Shown: positions 31,964-39,896 of the stretch, in pieces
Numbering within the stretch: the stretch's first letter is position 1
Layout: each line of letters begins with the position of its first letter
Source: Propionibacteriaceae bacterium
GTDB taxonomy: Bacteria > Actinomycetota > Actinomycetes > Propionibacteriales > Propionibacteriaceae
DNA: 64,000 nucleotides
Reading direction: 5' to 3'
Assembly (NCBI GenBank): GCA_017306015.1
Contig: JAFKJK010000021.1
Coordinates: 1-64,000 of the forward strand
Notes under the pieces: generated by a model
Seen by the model: the letters and a program-made list of their open reading frames with translations, nothing else
The model's database searches: none
What the model was told of the DNA's origin: nothing
Translations under genes and position numbers: made by a program

Positions 31964-34882
31964 TCAGCGACCCATCGCCTTCAAGGCGGCCTCCACGGCC
32001 GCCTTGGCCAGCCCGATCTGCTTCTGGTACTCGGCCAGGTCACCGGCCTTCAGCGCGGTATCGGCTGCGACGAATGCCGTCTCGGCCTTCTTCAACTGGG
32101 CCGAGGCCGCCGTCGAATCGGTCTTGCTCGGCTCCGTCGGGGTCGTCGGCTCCGTTGGGGTGGTCGGATTTGTCGGCTGACCGGGACCGCCGGTCTGCCC
32201 CTCGCCGGTGTCCGCGCCGGCGTCCCCGGAGAACACCGAGTCCAGCGCGGCCTGCAGGGTCTCGCCGATGCCGACGTGCTCGCCGAACCGAACCGCGACC
32301 AGCTTCAGCGCCGGGTACGACCCCGCACCCCCCTGCCGCACGGTGTAGATCGGCATCACGTACAGCAGTCCGTTGCCCATCGGCAGGGTGAGCAGGTTGC
32401 CGTACTTGGCCTCTGCCGAGCCCTGGTTGAGGTAGGACCGCAGCAGGTTGGCCACCGTCTGGTCGGTGGTGATCGCGTTGAACGTCTGGCCCGGGCCGTC
32501 CACCTGGTGCGTCCCCGACATCCGCAGCACCCGCAGCTTGCCGTAGTCGGGGCTGGTCGCCTCGGAGACGACCGACAGGTACGAAGCCAGGTTCGAGCGC
32601 CCGCCCGGCACGAACACGGCCGTCTGGCTGAACACGGCGCTCTTGTCGTTGGGCCACTTGATGGACAGGTAGTAGGGCGGCTCGGCCGGTCCGTTCTGGG
32701 TGGTGGTCGTGCTCGGCGTCGCGCCGCTCGCGGTGGTGGTCGAGTTCTTCGTCGGATCGGCCGGCACCTGCCACAGATCGGACTGGTTGTACCAGGTCCG
32801 GGCATCGGTCATGTGGTAGCGCGCGAGCACCTGCCGCTGCATCTTGAACAGGTCCTCCGGATAGCGCAGGTGTGCCATCAGGTCCGGGCTGATCTGGTCC
32901 TTCGACTTCAGCGTGCCGGGGAACACCTTCTCCCAGGTCTGCAGGATCGGGTCGGACGGATCCCAGGCGTACAGGTCGACCGTGCCGTTGGTGGCGTCCA
33001 CCACGGCCTTCACCGAGTTGCGCATGTAGTTGACCTGGGTGTCGGCCTGGCTGCCGGTGAACTGGCTCTTGGCGTCATCCGTCCCCGCCCGCAGCGACTC
33101 GAGCTCGCTGTTGGGGTAGGTGGAGGACGTCGTGTAGCCGTCCACGATCCAGACCAGCCGCTGGTCGACCACAGCCGGGTAGATGTTCGAGTCCAGGGTG
33201 AGCCAGGGCGCCACCTCCTGGACCCGCTCCTTCGGCGTGCGGTCGTACAGGATCCGGGACTCCGCGTTCACCCGGTCCGACAGCAGCAGGTTGAAGTCCA
33301 TGAAGTGCGTGACGTAGAGCAGCCGGTTGAAGGCGTTGCCGATCGGGACGCCGCCGGTGCCGTCATAGGTGTTGTACGTCTCCCCGCCGGACTGCGAGCC
33401 GCCCGGCGTGTCGAGCTCCAGCGGCGGCTGACCCGCCTCGCGGCCCACGACGGCGTAGTTGTTGCTCTGCTCGCCGAAGTAGATCCGTCCCTGGTACTCA
33501 CCGAGCAAGCCGGTGGACGGCAGGTCCTTCTCGATCCACACGGGGTCGCCGCCGGAACTGCGCCGGTTGCCGTACGAGGCAACCAGCCCGTAGCCGTGGG
33601 TGTAGACGGTGTGAAGGTTGTTCCAGCTCTGGTCGGGCAGCTTGCTCTGGTCCAGTTCGCGAGCCGCCACCACGACGTCGGTCTCAGTTCCGTCGATCTT
33701 GTAGCGGTCGACGTCGAGGGCGTCCGGGAAGGAGTAGTAGCTCTTGACCTGCTGCAACTGATCGAACGTGGTCGAGACCAGCGCCGGGTCGATCAGCCGG
33801 ATCCCCGGGAGGGCCTCCGCGTCCTCCTTCAGCTGGCCGGGACGCACCTGGGAGACGGCGTCGTAGTCGTTCACCTCAGTGTCGGCCACCCCGAACGCAG
33901 CGCGGGTCGCGTCGATGTGCTTCTGGATGTACGGCGCTTCCTTGTCCGGTTCGTTCGGCAGCACCTGGAACGACCGCACCACGGCCGGGTAGATCATGCC
34001 GACGATCAGGCCCGAGAGCAGCATCAGGACCAGGCCGGCGAACGGGACGGTGGCCCGGCGCAGGAAACCGTTGGCGAAGAACAGGCCGGCGCAGATGAAC
34101 GAGATCGCCGCGATCACCAGCTTGGCGGTCACCCGGGCATGGTCGTCGGTGTACTGCATGCCGGTGAACAGCGTGTCCTGCTCGATCAGCAGGGCATACC
34201 GGCCGAGCAGCTGGTTCAGCCCGTACAGCACCAGCAGCAACCCCACCAGCACGGACAGGTGGATGCGGGCAGGCCGGGTGTCAGCACCCAGTCCGCCCCG
34301 GCCGAGCCGCAGCCCGCCCACGGCGAAGTGGACCGCACCAGCGGCGATCAGCCCGAAGAACAGCGCGCCCATGCCGAACGACAGCAGGTCGGTCAGCACC
34401 GGGTAGGAGAAGACGTAGAAGCCGGCGTCCAGACCGAAGTACGGGTCGGCAGTGCCGAACGGCGTCTGCTTCCACCAGGCCAGGTAGGTCAGCGACTGGG
34501 ACGCGGCTCCCGCGCCGGCCATCAAGCCGAAGAAGCCGGCCGGCAGCAGGATCGCCAGCCACTTGTTGGCCTCCAGCAGCTCGCGGTACCGGTCCAGCAG
34601 CGCGCTCTGCCCGCCCCTGCGGTGGTCTGGACGAAGCCGGAAGGCGATCCACATGTTGCCGCCGACGGCGAGCGCCATGAGCGCGAAGAACACCACGAAA
34701 AGGATCACCTGCGCGGCGAGCTGGGTGCTGAAGACCTGCGGGAAGGCCACCGAGTCGAACCAGAGCTTCTTGGTCCACAGCTCGCTGAACACGACCCAGA
34801 CCAGCACCGCAGCGGCGATGATGAGCAGGGTCGGCACCAGCACGCGGCGGCGACCTCCTGCGGACGCGACATTGACCGGCAC
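31964..34882 (-). CDS. UPF0182-family large membrane protein
   Basis: 972 residues. Seven or so transmembrane helices lie in the first 330 residues (LVPTLLIIAAAVLVWVVFSE; AAQVILFVVFFALMALAV; WLAILLPAGFFGLMAG; and others). A large extracytoplasmic region follows with TVYTHGYGLVASYGNR, IYFGEQSNNYAVV, PWLTLDSNIYPAVVDQRLVWIVDGYTT, YMRNSVKAVVDATNGTVDLY and PEDLFKMQRQVLARYHM. The last 100 residues are low-complexity Gly/Pro/Thr then a short coiled helix. This is the family of Mtb Rv3193c; function unknown. GTG at 34882 follows GGAGGGGG, better than the many upstream possibilities. Confidence 0.92.
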   Translation of the reverse strand: MPVNVASAGGRRRVLVPTLLIIAAAVLVWVVFSELWTKKLWFDSVAFPQVFSTQLAAQVILFVVFFALMALAVGGNMWIAFRLRPDHRRGGQSALLDRYRELLEANKWLAILLPAGFFGLMAGAGAASQSLTYLAWWKQTPFGTADPYFGLDAGFYVFSYPVLTDLLSFGMGALFFGLIAAGAVHFAVGGLRLGRGGLGADTRPARIHLSVLVGLLLVLYGLNQLLGRYALLIEQDTLFTGMQYTDDHARVTAKLVIAAISFICAGLFFANGFLRRATVPFAGLVLMLLSGLIVGMIYPAVVRSFQVLPNEPDKEAPYIQKHIDATRAAFGVADTEVNDYDAVSQVRPGQLKEDAEALPGIRLIDPALVSTTFDQLQQVKSYYSFPDALDVDRYKIDGTETDVVVAARELDQSKLPDQSWNNLHTVYTHGYGLVASYGNRRSSGGDPVWIEKDLPSTGLLGEYQGRIYFGEQSNNYAVVGREAGQPPLELDTPGGSQSGGETYNTYDGTGGVPIGNAFNRLLYVTHFMDFNLLLSDRVNAESRILYDRTPKERVQEVAPWLTLDSNIYPAVVDQRLVWIVDGYTTSSTYPNSELESLRAGTDDAKSQFTGSQADTQVNYMRNSVKAVVDATNGTVDLYAWDPSDPILQTWEKVFPGTLKSKDQISPDLMAHLRYPEDLFKMQRQVLARYHMTDARTWYNQSDLWQVPADPTKNSTTTASGATPSTTTTQNGPAEPPYYLSIKWPNDKSAVFSQTAVFVPGGRSNLASYLSVVSEATSPDYGKLRVLRMSGTHQVDGPGQTFNAITTDQTVANLLRSYLNQGSAEAKYGNLLTLPMGNGLLYVMPIYTVRQGGAGSYPALKLVAVRFGEHVGIGETLQAALDSVFSGDAGADTGEGQTGGPGQPTNPTTPTEPTTPTEPSKTDSTAASAQLKKAETAFVAADTALKAGDLAEYQKQIGLAKAAVEAALKAMGR

Positions 34883-34907
34883 TACCGATCCCCCTCCTGT
34901 GGCCTGT

Positions 34908-35408
34908 TCAGTCCAATGTATGCGCAAGCGCCTGAGCCAGTGCCGGCACCAGGTCGGGAGCGCTGAGCAGGTCGCCGTCCTCCCCGCGCACGCGGGCCAC
35001 GCCGTGGCGCCGGCCATCGCGAGTGACGCCCACCACCACCCGAAGGTCCATCCGCTCGGGGTGGGCCGCGACCGCGTCCGCTGCGGCCGACGGGTCGGCC
35101 GGGAGCCCGGCCTCCGCGTCCGCCGGCAGGAACGCCCGCTCGAGGCTGAGCGCGCACCCCGAGACCGCCGGCGGCCAGGCGATCCGAGCCAGGGCCTCCC
35201 CGAGGTCCTCCCCGGCGTGGAACTGGTCCTGCTCGACCGAGCTGAACCCGTCCGGTGCGGCCGCACCCAGGTGTTCGGCCAGGTGCGGCTCGGCTGCGAT
35301 CAGGTCGGCGGTGCGGACGAGCGCGAACAGGCGTGCCGGCTGGTCCCAGCCGAGCTGTCCGACGTGGCGCTCCACCTCGATGAGGGCCGCCAGCAGTGCC
35401 TCGTCCAT
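34908..35408 (-). CDS. PPA1309-family conserved actinobacterial protein
   Basis: 166-residue soluble acidic protein, typical of the PPA1309 family: FALVRTADLIAAEPHLAEHL, SSVEQDQFHAGEDLGEALARIAWPPAVSGCALSLER, and VVVGVTRDGRRHGVARVRG. No catalytic motif is visible and no function is known. It lies between the PDZ/Lon protease and UPF0182 genes; the ATG overlaps the protease stop by one base (TGATG), so it is translationally coupled. In actinobacteria this protein generally sits in the same gene pair. Confidence 0.85.
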   Translation of the reverse strand: MDEALLAALIEVERHVGQLGWDQPARLFALVRTADLIAAEPHLAEHLGAAAPDGFSSVEQDQFHAGEDLGEALARIAWPPAVSGCALSLERAFLPADAEAGLPADPSAAADAVAAHPERMDLRVVVGVTRDGRRHGVARVRGEDGDLLSAPDLVPALAQALAHTLD

Positions 35409-36454
35409 CAGCAGCCCGGCACCCCGGCCTGCGTCGCCGGGTCGTCCAGCGAGTGCAGCGCCGCGACCGCCTCGCTCACCGTGGCGACCGAGACGAGGCG
35501 CATCCCGGCGGGCACCTCCCGGACGCCGGAACAGTTGTCCTTCGGCAACAGGAAGACGGTGGCGTGGTCGCGCGAGGCCGCGGCCAGCTTCTCCTGCACT
35601 CCCCCGATCGCCCCGACCGCGCCGTCCGAGGTGACGGTGCCGGTGCCGGCGACCACTCTGCCGGTGGCGAGGTCCGCGGTGGTCAGCCGGTCGTAGATCG
35701 CCAGCGCGAACATCAGCCCGGCACTCGAGCCGCCCACGGCATCGTCGATGCCGAACGTGATCTGCGGCGCGTAGCGATAGCCCACATCGACGGTGATCCC
35801 GACCGCCGGGTCGTCCGGTCTGGCCGCGCTGGAACGCGTGGTCACCTGCTGCTTGGAGAGCTTCCCGTCCCGCAGGACGGTGAACACCACCTTCGTCCCG
35901 ACGTGCCGGTCGGCGACGGACTTGGCCACCTCTTCGGGTGTCTTGACAGCCTCGCCGTCCACCTCGGTGATCAGGTCACCGGGCTGCAGGACTCCGGCGG
36001 ACGGCCCGGACTGCTGGACGGCGGTGACCATGGGCAGCTTCTGCACCTCGATCCCTGCAGCCCGGAGACCGGCGACGGTCGCGGTCTGCTGGGAGGCCAC
36101 CATCAGCTGGGAGGCATGCTGGGTCACGTCCTCTGCGGTGGCGCCGGGCTGGTAGACGGCCTCCCGGGGCAGCACGGCCCGGGAGGTGATCCAGTAGGAG
36201 ATCAGTACCTCGGGCAGGCTCAGCGATGCGGTCGGTGCGGTGACCGACACCGTCGTCATCCGCAGCTGACCGGTGGTCTGGTACGTGTCGGCCCCGGTGA
36301 TCGTGATCGCATCCTTGTCGCCGATCTTGCCGAGAAGGTCGTAGGTGGACCCCGGCGACTGGGTGACGTACGGCACCGGGACGAGGGCGATCACGGCGGC
36401 GAGCAGCACGAACAGCACCGCCGAGACTGTCGCCGTCCAGGTCTGCCGGGTCAC
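35408..36454 (-). CDS. PDZ-domain, Lon-like membrane serine protease (YlbL type)
   Basis: 348 residues. An N-terminal transmembrane anchor (VSAVLFVLLAAVIALVPVPYVTQSPG) precedes a PDZ domain (about 155-215, GPSAGVLQPGDLITEVDG and TPEEVAKSVA). A C-terminal Lon-protease domain has the Ser-Lys dyad: Ser244 in GGSSAGLMFALAIYD and Lys289 in GAVGAIGGVQEKLAAA, 45 apart, as in Lon. It therefore cleaves envelope or regulatory proteins in the periplasm or membrane face. GTG at 36454 is preceded by GGAGGTGAC; the frame is open further, but the helix begins here. In an operon with PPA1309 and UPF0182. Confidence 0.92.
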   Translation of the reverse strand: MTRQTWTATVSAVLFVLLAAVIALVPVPYVTQSPGSTYDLLGKIGDKDAITITGADTYQTTGQLRMTTVSVTAPTASLSLPEVLISYWITSRAVLPREAVYQPGATAEDVTQHASQLMVASQQTATVAGLRAAGIEVQKLPMVTAVQQSGPSAGVLQPGDLITEVDGEAVKTPEEVAKSVADRHVGTKVVFTVLRDGKLSKQQVTTRSSAARPDDPAVGITVDVGYRYAPQITFGIDDAVGGSSAGLMFALAIYDRLTTADLATGRVVAGTGTVTSDGAVGAIGGVQEKLAAASRDHATVFLLPKDNCSGVREVPAGMRLVSVATVSEAVAALHSLDDPATQAGVPGC

Positions 36455-36553
36455 GTCACCTCCACTCACCGATCGAGGAAACCCTACCGGCTCCACGCGG
36501 CCGGGCTCTTGGCGGATGCGGGACAATGGGCTTCCCGACGACAGGAGCGTTCC

Positions 36554-37888
36554 ATGGCCGAGCCCGGCGATCCGGAAGACCGTCCCGACGGGGACGACGA
36601 CGCCCTGCTGCGTTTCCTCGCCCAGTTCGGGATCACGCCGGACGCCTCCGGCCAGATGGACCTGAGCCGGCTGATGGACCGGATGCAGTCGATGCTGGCC
36701 GCGTTCAACACCCAGCTCGCCGGATTCGGCAAGTCCGACGCCGACAGCGGGATGAACTGGGGCTTCACCCTCGACCTCACCCGACGGGCGATCGCCCAGG
36801 CCGGGTCCGACCCGCAGCCCGACCCCGCGACCGTTGCGAGGATCAGGGACGCGGTCGCGCTGGCCGACCTGTGGCTGGACGACGAGATCGCCTTCGACCG
36901 GCTGAGCGCCCCAGCTGCCGCCTGGCGCCGCGTCGACTGGGTGGAGCAGACCTTCGAGACCTGGCAGGCGCTGGTCCGTCCGGTGATCAGCCAGCTCGCG
37001 AACGCCCTCCGCGCCCTCGTCGGAAGACCGGACGCCGCGGCTGCCGAGCCCATGCTGCGGCTCGCCGTGGCCGGCATGTTCGCCGCCCAGGTGAGCGACA
37101 CCCTCGGCGGCGCCGCCACCACCGTGGTCAGCGGCACCGACATCGGCCTGCCGGTGACCAGGTCACTGGTGGCCCTGCTGCCGACCAACGTCGCCGCCTT
37201 CTCCGAGGGCCTGGCCGCGTCGTCCGACGACGTGCTGCTGTACCTGGCGATCCGGGAGACCGCGCGCCAGCGGCTGTTCACCGCGGTCGGCTGGCTCGGC
37301 CCCCAGCTGCTCGCGCTGATCGAGCACTACGCCCGCGAGATCACCATCGACCAGGACGGGCTGGAGCGGGCGATCGAGAGCCAGCTCGGCCAGGCGATGA
37401 CCCCCCGTGACCTCGAGGCCGCGGGGACGGCGGTGGCCCATTCGCTCTTCGCCCCGCAGCGCACCCCTGAGCAGGCCGAGGTGCTGGCCCGCCTGGAGAT
37501 CCTGTTGGCCGTCGTCGAGGGCTGGGTTGACGAGGTGGTGGCGCGGGTCGCCGAGCCACGGATGCCGTCCGCTGCGGGCCTGACCGAGACCCTGCGCCGG
37601 CGCCGGGCGAGCGGCGGCCCGGCCGAGAACGCGCTGAAGACGCTGGTCGGACTGGAGCTGCATCCCCGCCGCACCCGGGACGCGGCGAACCTGTGGGCCG
37701 CCACCCGCTCGGCGCGCGGCGCCGACGGCCGGGACGCGGTGTGGGCACATCCCGACCTGCTGCCGACGGCGAGGGACCTGGACGATCCGCTGGGCTTCGC
37801 GAACGCCGAGCGCGGTCAGGCAGGCCCGGACGAGATGGACGCCGAGCTGGCCCGGCTCCTCGACGAGGAGGGCGGCGCGTCCGAGTGA
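36554..37888 (+). CDS. DUF2342-family zinc-metalloprotease-like protein
   Basis: 444 residues, alpha-helical, of the TIGR03624/DUF2342 family (Mtb Rv3195). Features: WGFTLDLTRRAIAQAG, VALADLWLDDEIAFDR, WRRVDWVEQTFETWQALVRP, AAQVSDTLGGAATTVVSGTDIGLP, LAIRETARQRLFTAVGWLG, LTRTPEQ-like APQRTPEQAEVLARLE, EGWVDEVVARVAEPRMPSAAGLTETLRRRR. As I remember it, relatives read REAAHxRLF; here the His is Arg, so zinc binding at that position is doubtful. ATG at 36554 with CAGGAG upstream. It diverges from the PDZ/Lon gene (99 bases apart), as in Mtb. Enzyme activity of the family is unproven. Confidence 0.85.
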   Translation: MAEPGDPEDRPDGDDDALLRFLAQFGITPDASGQMDLSRLMDRMQSMLAAFNTQLAGFGKSDADSGMNWGFTLDLTRRAIAQAGSDPQPDPATVARIRDAVALADLWLDDEIAFDRLSAPAAAWRRVDWVEQTFETWQALVRPVISQLANALRALVGRPDAAAAEPMLRLAVAGMFAAQVSDTLGGAATTVVSGTDIGLPVTRSLVALLPTNVAAFSEGLAASSDDVLLYLAIRETARQRLFTAVGWLGPQLLALIEHYAREITIDQDGLERAIESQLGQAMTPRDLEAAGTAVAHSLFAPQRTPEQAEVLARLEILLAVVEGWVDEVVARVAEPRMPSAAGLTETLRRRRASGGPAENALKTLVGLELHPRRTRDAANLWAATRSARGADGRDAVWAHPDLLPTARDLDDPLGFANAERGQAGPDEMDAELARLLDEEGGASE

Positions 37889-37895
37889 CCGGGGC

Positions 37896-38462
37896 TCAGG
37901 CCTCCAGGTCGTCTTCGAGGCCCGCGACGGCGGCCGTGTCGCCCACGTCCGCGGCGTGCTGGTAGCCCCGCAGGTAGGCCGTCGCCTCGGCCAGCCGCGG
38001 GTAGACCGACAGCAACCGGTGGAACTCCGGGGAGTGGTCGGGCTGGTACAGGTGGACGAGTTCGTGCAGCAGCACGTAGTCCAGCACCCAGTCGGGCATG
38101 GTGCGGAGCCGCGACGACAATCGGATCTCACCGGTGGTGAAGCTGCAGGACCCCCACCGCCGGAACTGGTTGTCGACCCAGCGCAGCCGGACCGCCGGCA
38201 GCGGCAGACCCAGCTGGGTGCGCAGGTACCGCCGGTGCAGAAGCTCGGCGCGCTCGGCCAGCCCGGCGTCCCCGAGCCGGGCTCCCGCTCCGGCCTCACG
38301 CTTGAGGAAGCGTTCGACCAACGGGCCCAGCAGCTCGGCCTCCTGGGCACGGGTCAGCCGCTGCGGCACCAACGCGACGAGCCGGCCACGCTCACGGAAC
38401 ACCGTCAGCGTGCGTTTGCGGCGGGCGCTCCGGCGGATCTCCAGTGGCTGATCTGCGCTCAT
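37896..38462 (-). CDS. YgjP-like M48-type zinc metallopeptidase (DUF45)
   Basis: 188 residues. The segment RWGSCSFTTGEIRLSSRLRTMPDWVLDYVLLHELVHLYQPDHSPEFHRLL carries the HELVH zinc motif and the WGSC motif typical of YgjP/DUF45 proteins, plus the trailing His. The N-terminal half is a mixed strand-helix domain (LEIRRSARRKRTLTVFRERGRLVALVP). Enzymatic role unknown; single-strand or protein substrates have been proposed for relatives. ATG at 38462; the frame is open 16 codons upstream. Convergent with the DUF2342 gene, 8 bases between stops. Confidence 0.9.
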   Translation of the reverse strand: MSADQPLEIRRSARRKRTLTVFRERGRLVALVPQRLTRAQEAELLGPLVERFLKREAGAGARLGDAGLAERAELLHRRYLRTQLGLPLPAVRLRWVDNQFRRWGSCSFTTGEIRLSSRLRTMPDWVLDYVLLHELVHLYQPDHSPEFHRLLSVYPRLAEATAYLRGYQHAADVGDTAAVAGLEDDLEA

Positions 38463-38534
38463 GGCACGGCACCCTACGACACGCCGGGGACACCCGGTTG
38501 ACCGCAGCACGGCGGGGCGTTAGCTTTCATGGCA

Positions 38535-38597
38535 GAGGCCCCCGGTGTCCGGCTCGCCAGCAGGGGAAGGCGACGCGAGCTGACCGCTGGGGGTCTT
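38535..38597 (+). ncRNA. Candidate structured 5' leader RNA of the DUF5679 gene
   Basis: On the plus strand an 8-bp stem (38536-38543 / 38589-38596) encloses a 6-bp hairpin (38552-38557 / 38575-38580). A GGGGAAGG stretch sits in its loop. It precedes the DUF5679 gene by about 110 bases. No known riboswitch consensus fits. GC-rich DNA folds easily, so this is only a candidate. Confidence 0.25.
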
Positions 38598-38704
38598 CCA
38601 TCTCCCCGTCGTGTTCAGTGGCCACCAGCCGCTACTGTCATACACTGAACCAGGCATTCACAGCCGAGCCCATGGAGGGCTTGGCCGATCTACAGGAGGA
38701 TTAC

Positions 38705-38866
38705 GTGGCCAAGGACACCTACAAGGGCTCTTTCTACTGCGTGAAGTGCAAGGAGCGCCGCGATGCCACCGGCGACATCGAGGTCAACGCCAAGGGCACC
38801 CGCATGGCCAAGGCGAAGTGCCCCGTGTGTGGCACGAACCTCACCAAGTTCCTGCCCAAGGCCTGA
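38705..38866 (+). CDS. DUF5679 small zinc-ribbon protein
   Basis: 53 residues, starting MAKDTYKGSFYCVKCKERR, with two CxxC pairs (CVKC and CPVC near residues 12 and 40) separated by a basic stretch, as in zinc ribbons. The actinobacterial DUF5679 family is small, highly conserved and of unknown function. GTG at 38705 follows CAGGAGG, a strong ribosome site, and a clean terminator follows 12 bases after the stop. A possible -10 (TACACT) is at 38641-38646. Confidence 0.9.
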   Translation: MAKDTYKGSFYCVKCKERRDATGDIEVNAKGTRMAKAKCPVCGTNLTKFLPKA

Positions 38867-38878
38867 ACCACAGCCACC

Positions 38879-38908
38879 AGGACGCCGACCGGTAACGGTC
38901 GGCGTCCT
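38879..38908 (+). terminator. Terminator after DUF5679
   Basis: A 12-bp perfect stem (38879-38890 / 38897-38908) with a 6-base loop, followed by GTCGTTT. Confidence 0.85.
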
Positions 38909-39062
38909 GTCGTTTCCGGGACGATGCCGCTAGTCAACTGCAGGTGAGCCGGCGCCGCCGCCATCGCCGGAGGCCCGCCGAGGTGTTGTCCATTCCGGCC
39001 AGGTGTTGTCCGTGTCCCGCCGCGCCTTGCCGCCGGCGGGACGGCGGTGTCAGGCTCGCCGG

Positions 39063-39896
39063 GTGAGCGAAACCGGTGACGCGCGGTTCCAGCTGGTCCA
39101 TCCGCTGCTGACCGCGTGGCGGGCGCCGGGCGTCCTCCAGGTCGGCTTCGACGAGCGTTCGTTCGTCCTGAACGGGGTTCCCGAGCAGCTCCCGCGGGCG
39201 CTCGAACTGCTCGTTGAGCCCCGGACCGCAGCCGAGGTCGCCGCCCGGGTGCCCGGTCTGGGCGTGGGCTGGGTCAGGTGGCTGTGCGAACATCTGAGTA
39301 CGGCGCACCTGTTGACGTCCACCCCGTCCGTGGTCCGGCCGTCCGTCCTGGTGTACGGCGCCGGCCGGCTCGCGACGGCGACGATGAGCATGCTCCGCGC
39401 CGGCGGCCTCTCGCCGCGGCCGCTGCTCGCGGACCCGGACATCCTCCCGGAGGGCGCGCTGGTGGTGGTCGCAGCCGGGACCGCCGAGCCCGACCGGACC
39501 CTGCTGAACCGGCTGGCCGAAGCCGGCACCGAGCACCTGGTCGTCCGCGCCGAGCCGACCCGCGCCGTCGTCGGCCCGCTGGTCTCGCCCGCGACCGGAC
39601 CGTGCGTCCGCTGCGACGACCTCGCGCGCGCCCGCCTCGACCGAAGCTGGCCGATCCTGCTGGCCCAGCTGTGCCGGACCCCGGCCCGACCGGACGTGGG
39701 GCTGGCCAACTGGGCCGCGGCGACCGCGTCCGCCCAGGTCCGCAGCCGGCTCGCGGGGATGCCGTCCGAACTCGTCGGGCGCAGCCTGGAGCTGGGCATC
39801 GCCGACTTCCGGCTGCGGGCGCGGACCTGGCCGGTACAGCCCGAGTGCGGCCTCCACCCCGAGACGCTTCCGGCAGCAGGCACACTTGCTGGGTGA
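39063..39896 (+). CDS. ThiF/TOMM-cyclodehydratase-like protein (Rv3196 type), function unknown
   Basis: 277 residues. The N-terminal part (FVLNGVPEQLPRALELL; RTAAEVAARVPGLGVGWVRWLCEHL) resembles the winged-helix leader-binding region of TOMM cyclodehydratases. The middle has a Rossmann-like PSVLVYGAGRLATATMSML. GPCVRCDDLARARLDRSWP gives the CxxC, and the C-terminal CGLHP adds a further Cys, as in ThiF-like zinc sites. The usual E1 Mg-ATP residues are not obvious, so it may not adenylate. GTG 39063 lacks a clear ribosome site. It overlaps the next gene (GTGA). It belongs to the conserved actinobacterial set around the ABC1 kinase. Confidence 0.75.
   Translation: MSETGDARFQLVHPLLTAWRAPGVLQVGFDERSFVLNGVPEQLPRALELLVEPRTAAEVAARVPGLGVGWVRWLCEHLSTAHLLTSTPSVVRPSVLVYGAGRLATATMSMLRAGGLSPRPLLADPDILPEGALVVVAAGTAEPDRTLLNRLAEAGTEHLVVRAEPTRAVVGPLVSPATGPCVRCDDLARARLDRSWPILLAQLCRTPARPDVGLANWAAATASAQVRSRLAGMPSELVGRSLELGIADFRLRARTWPVQPECGLHPETLPAAGTLAG

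Noticed and set aside
38535..38610. Cobalamin riboswitch
   Set aside because: GGGGAAGG and GCTGACCG are present, but the order and spacing of the B12 box do not fit.
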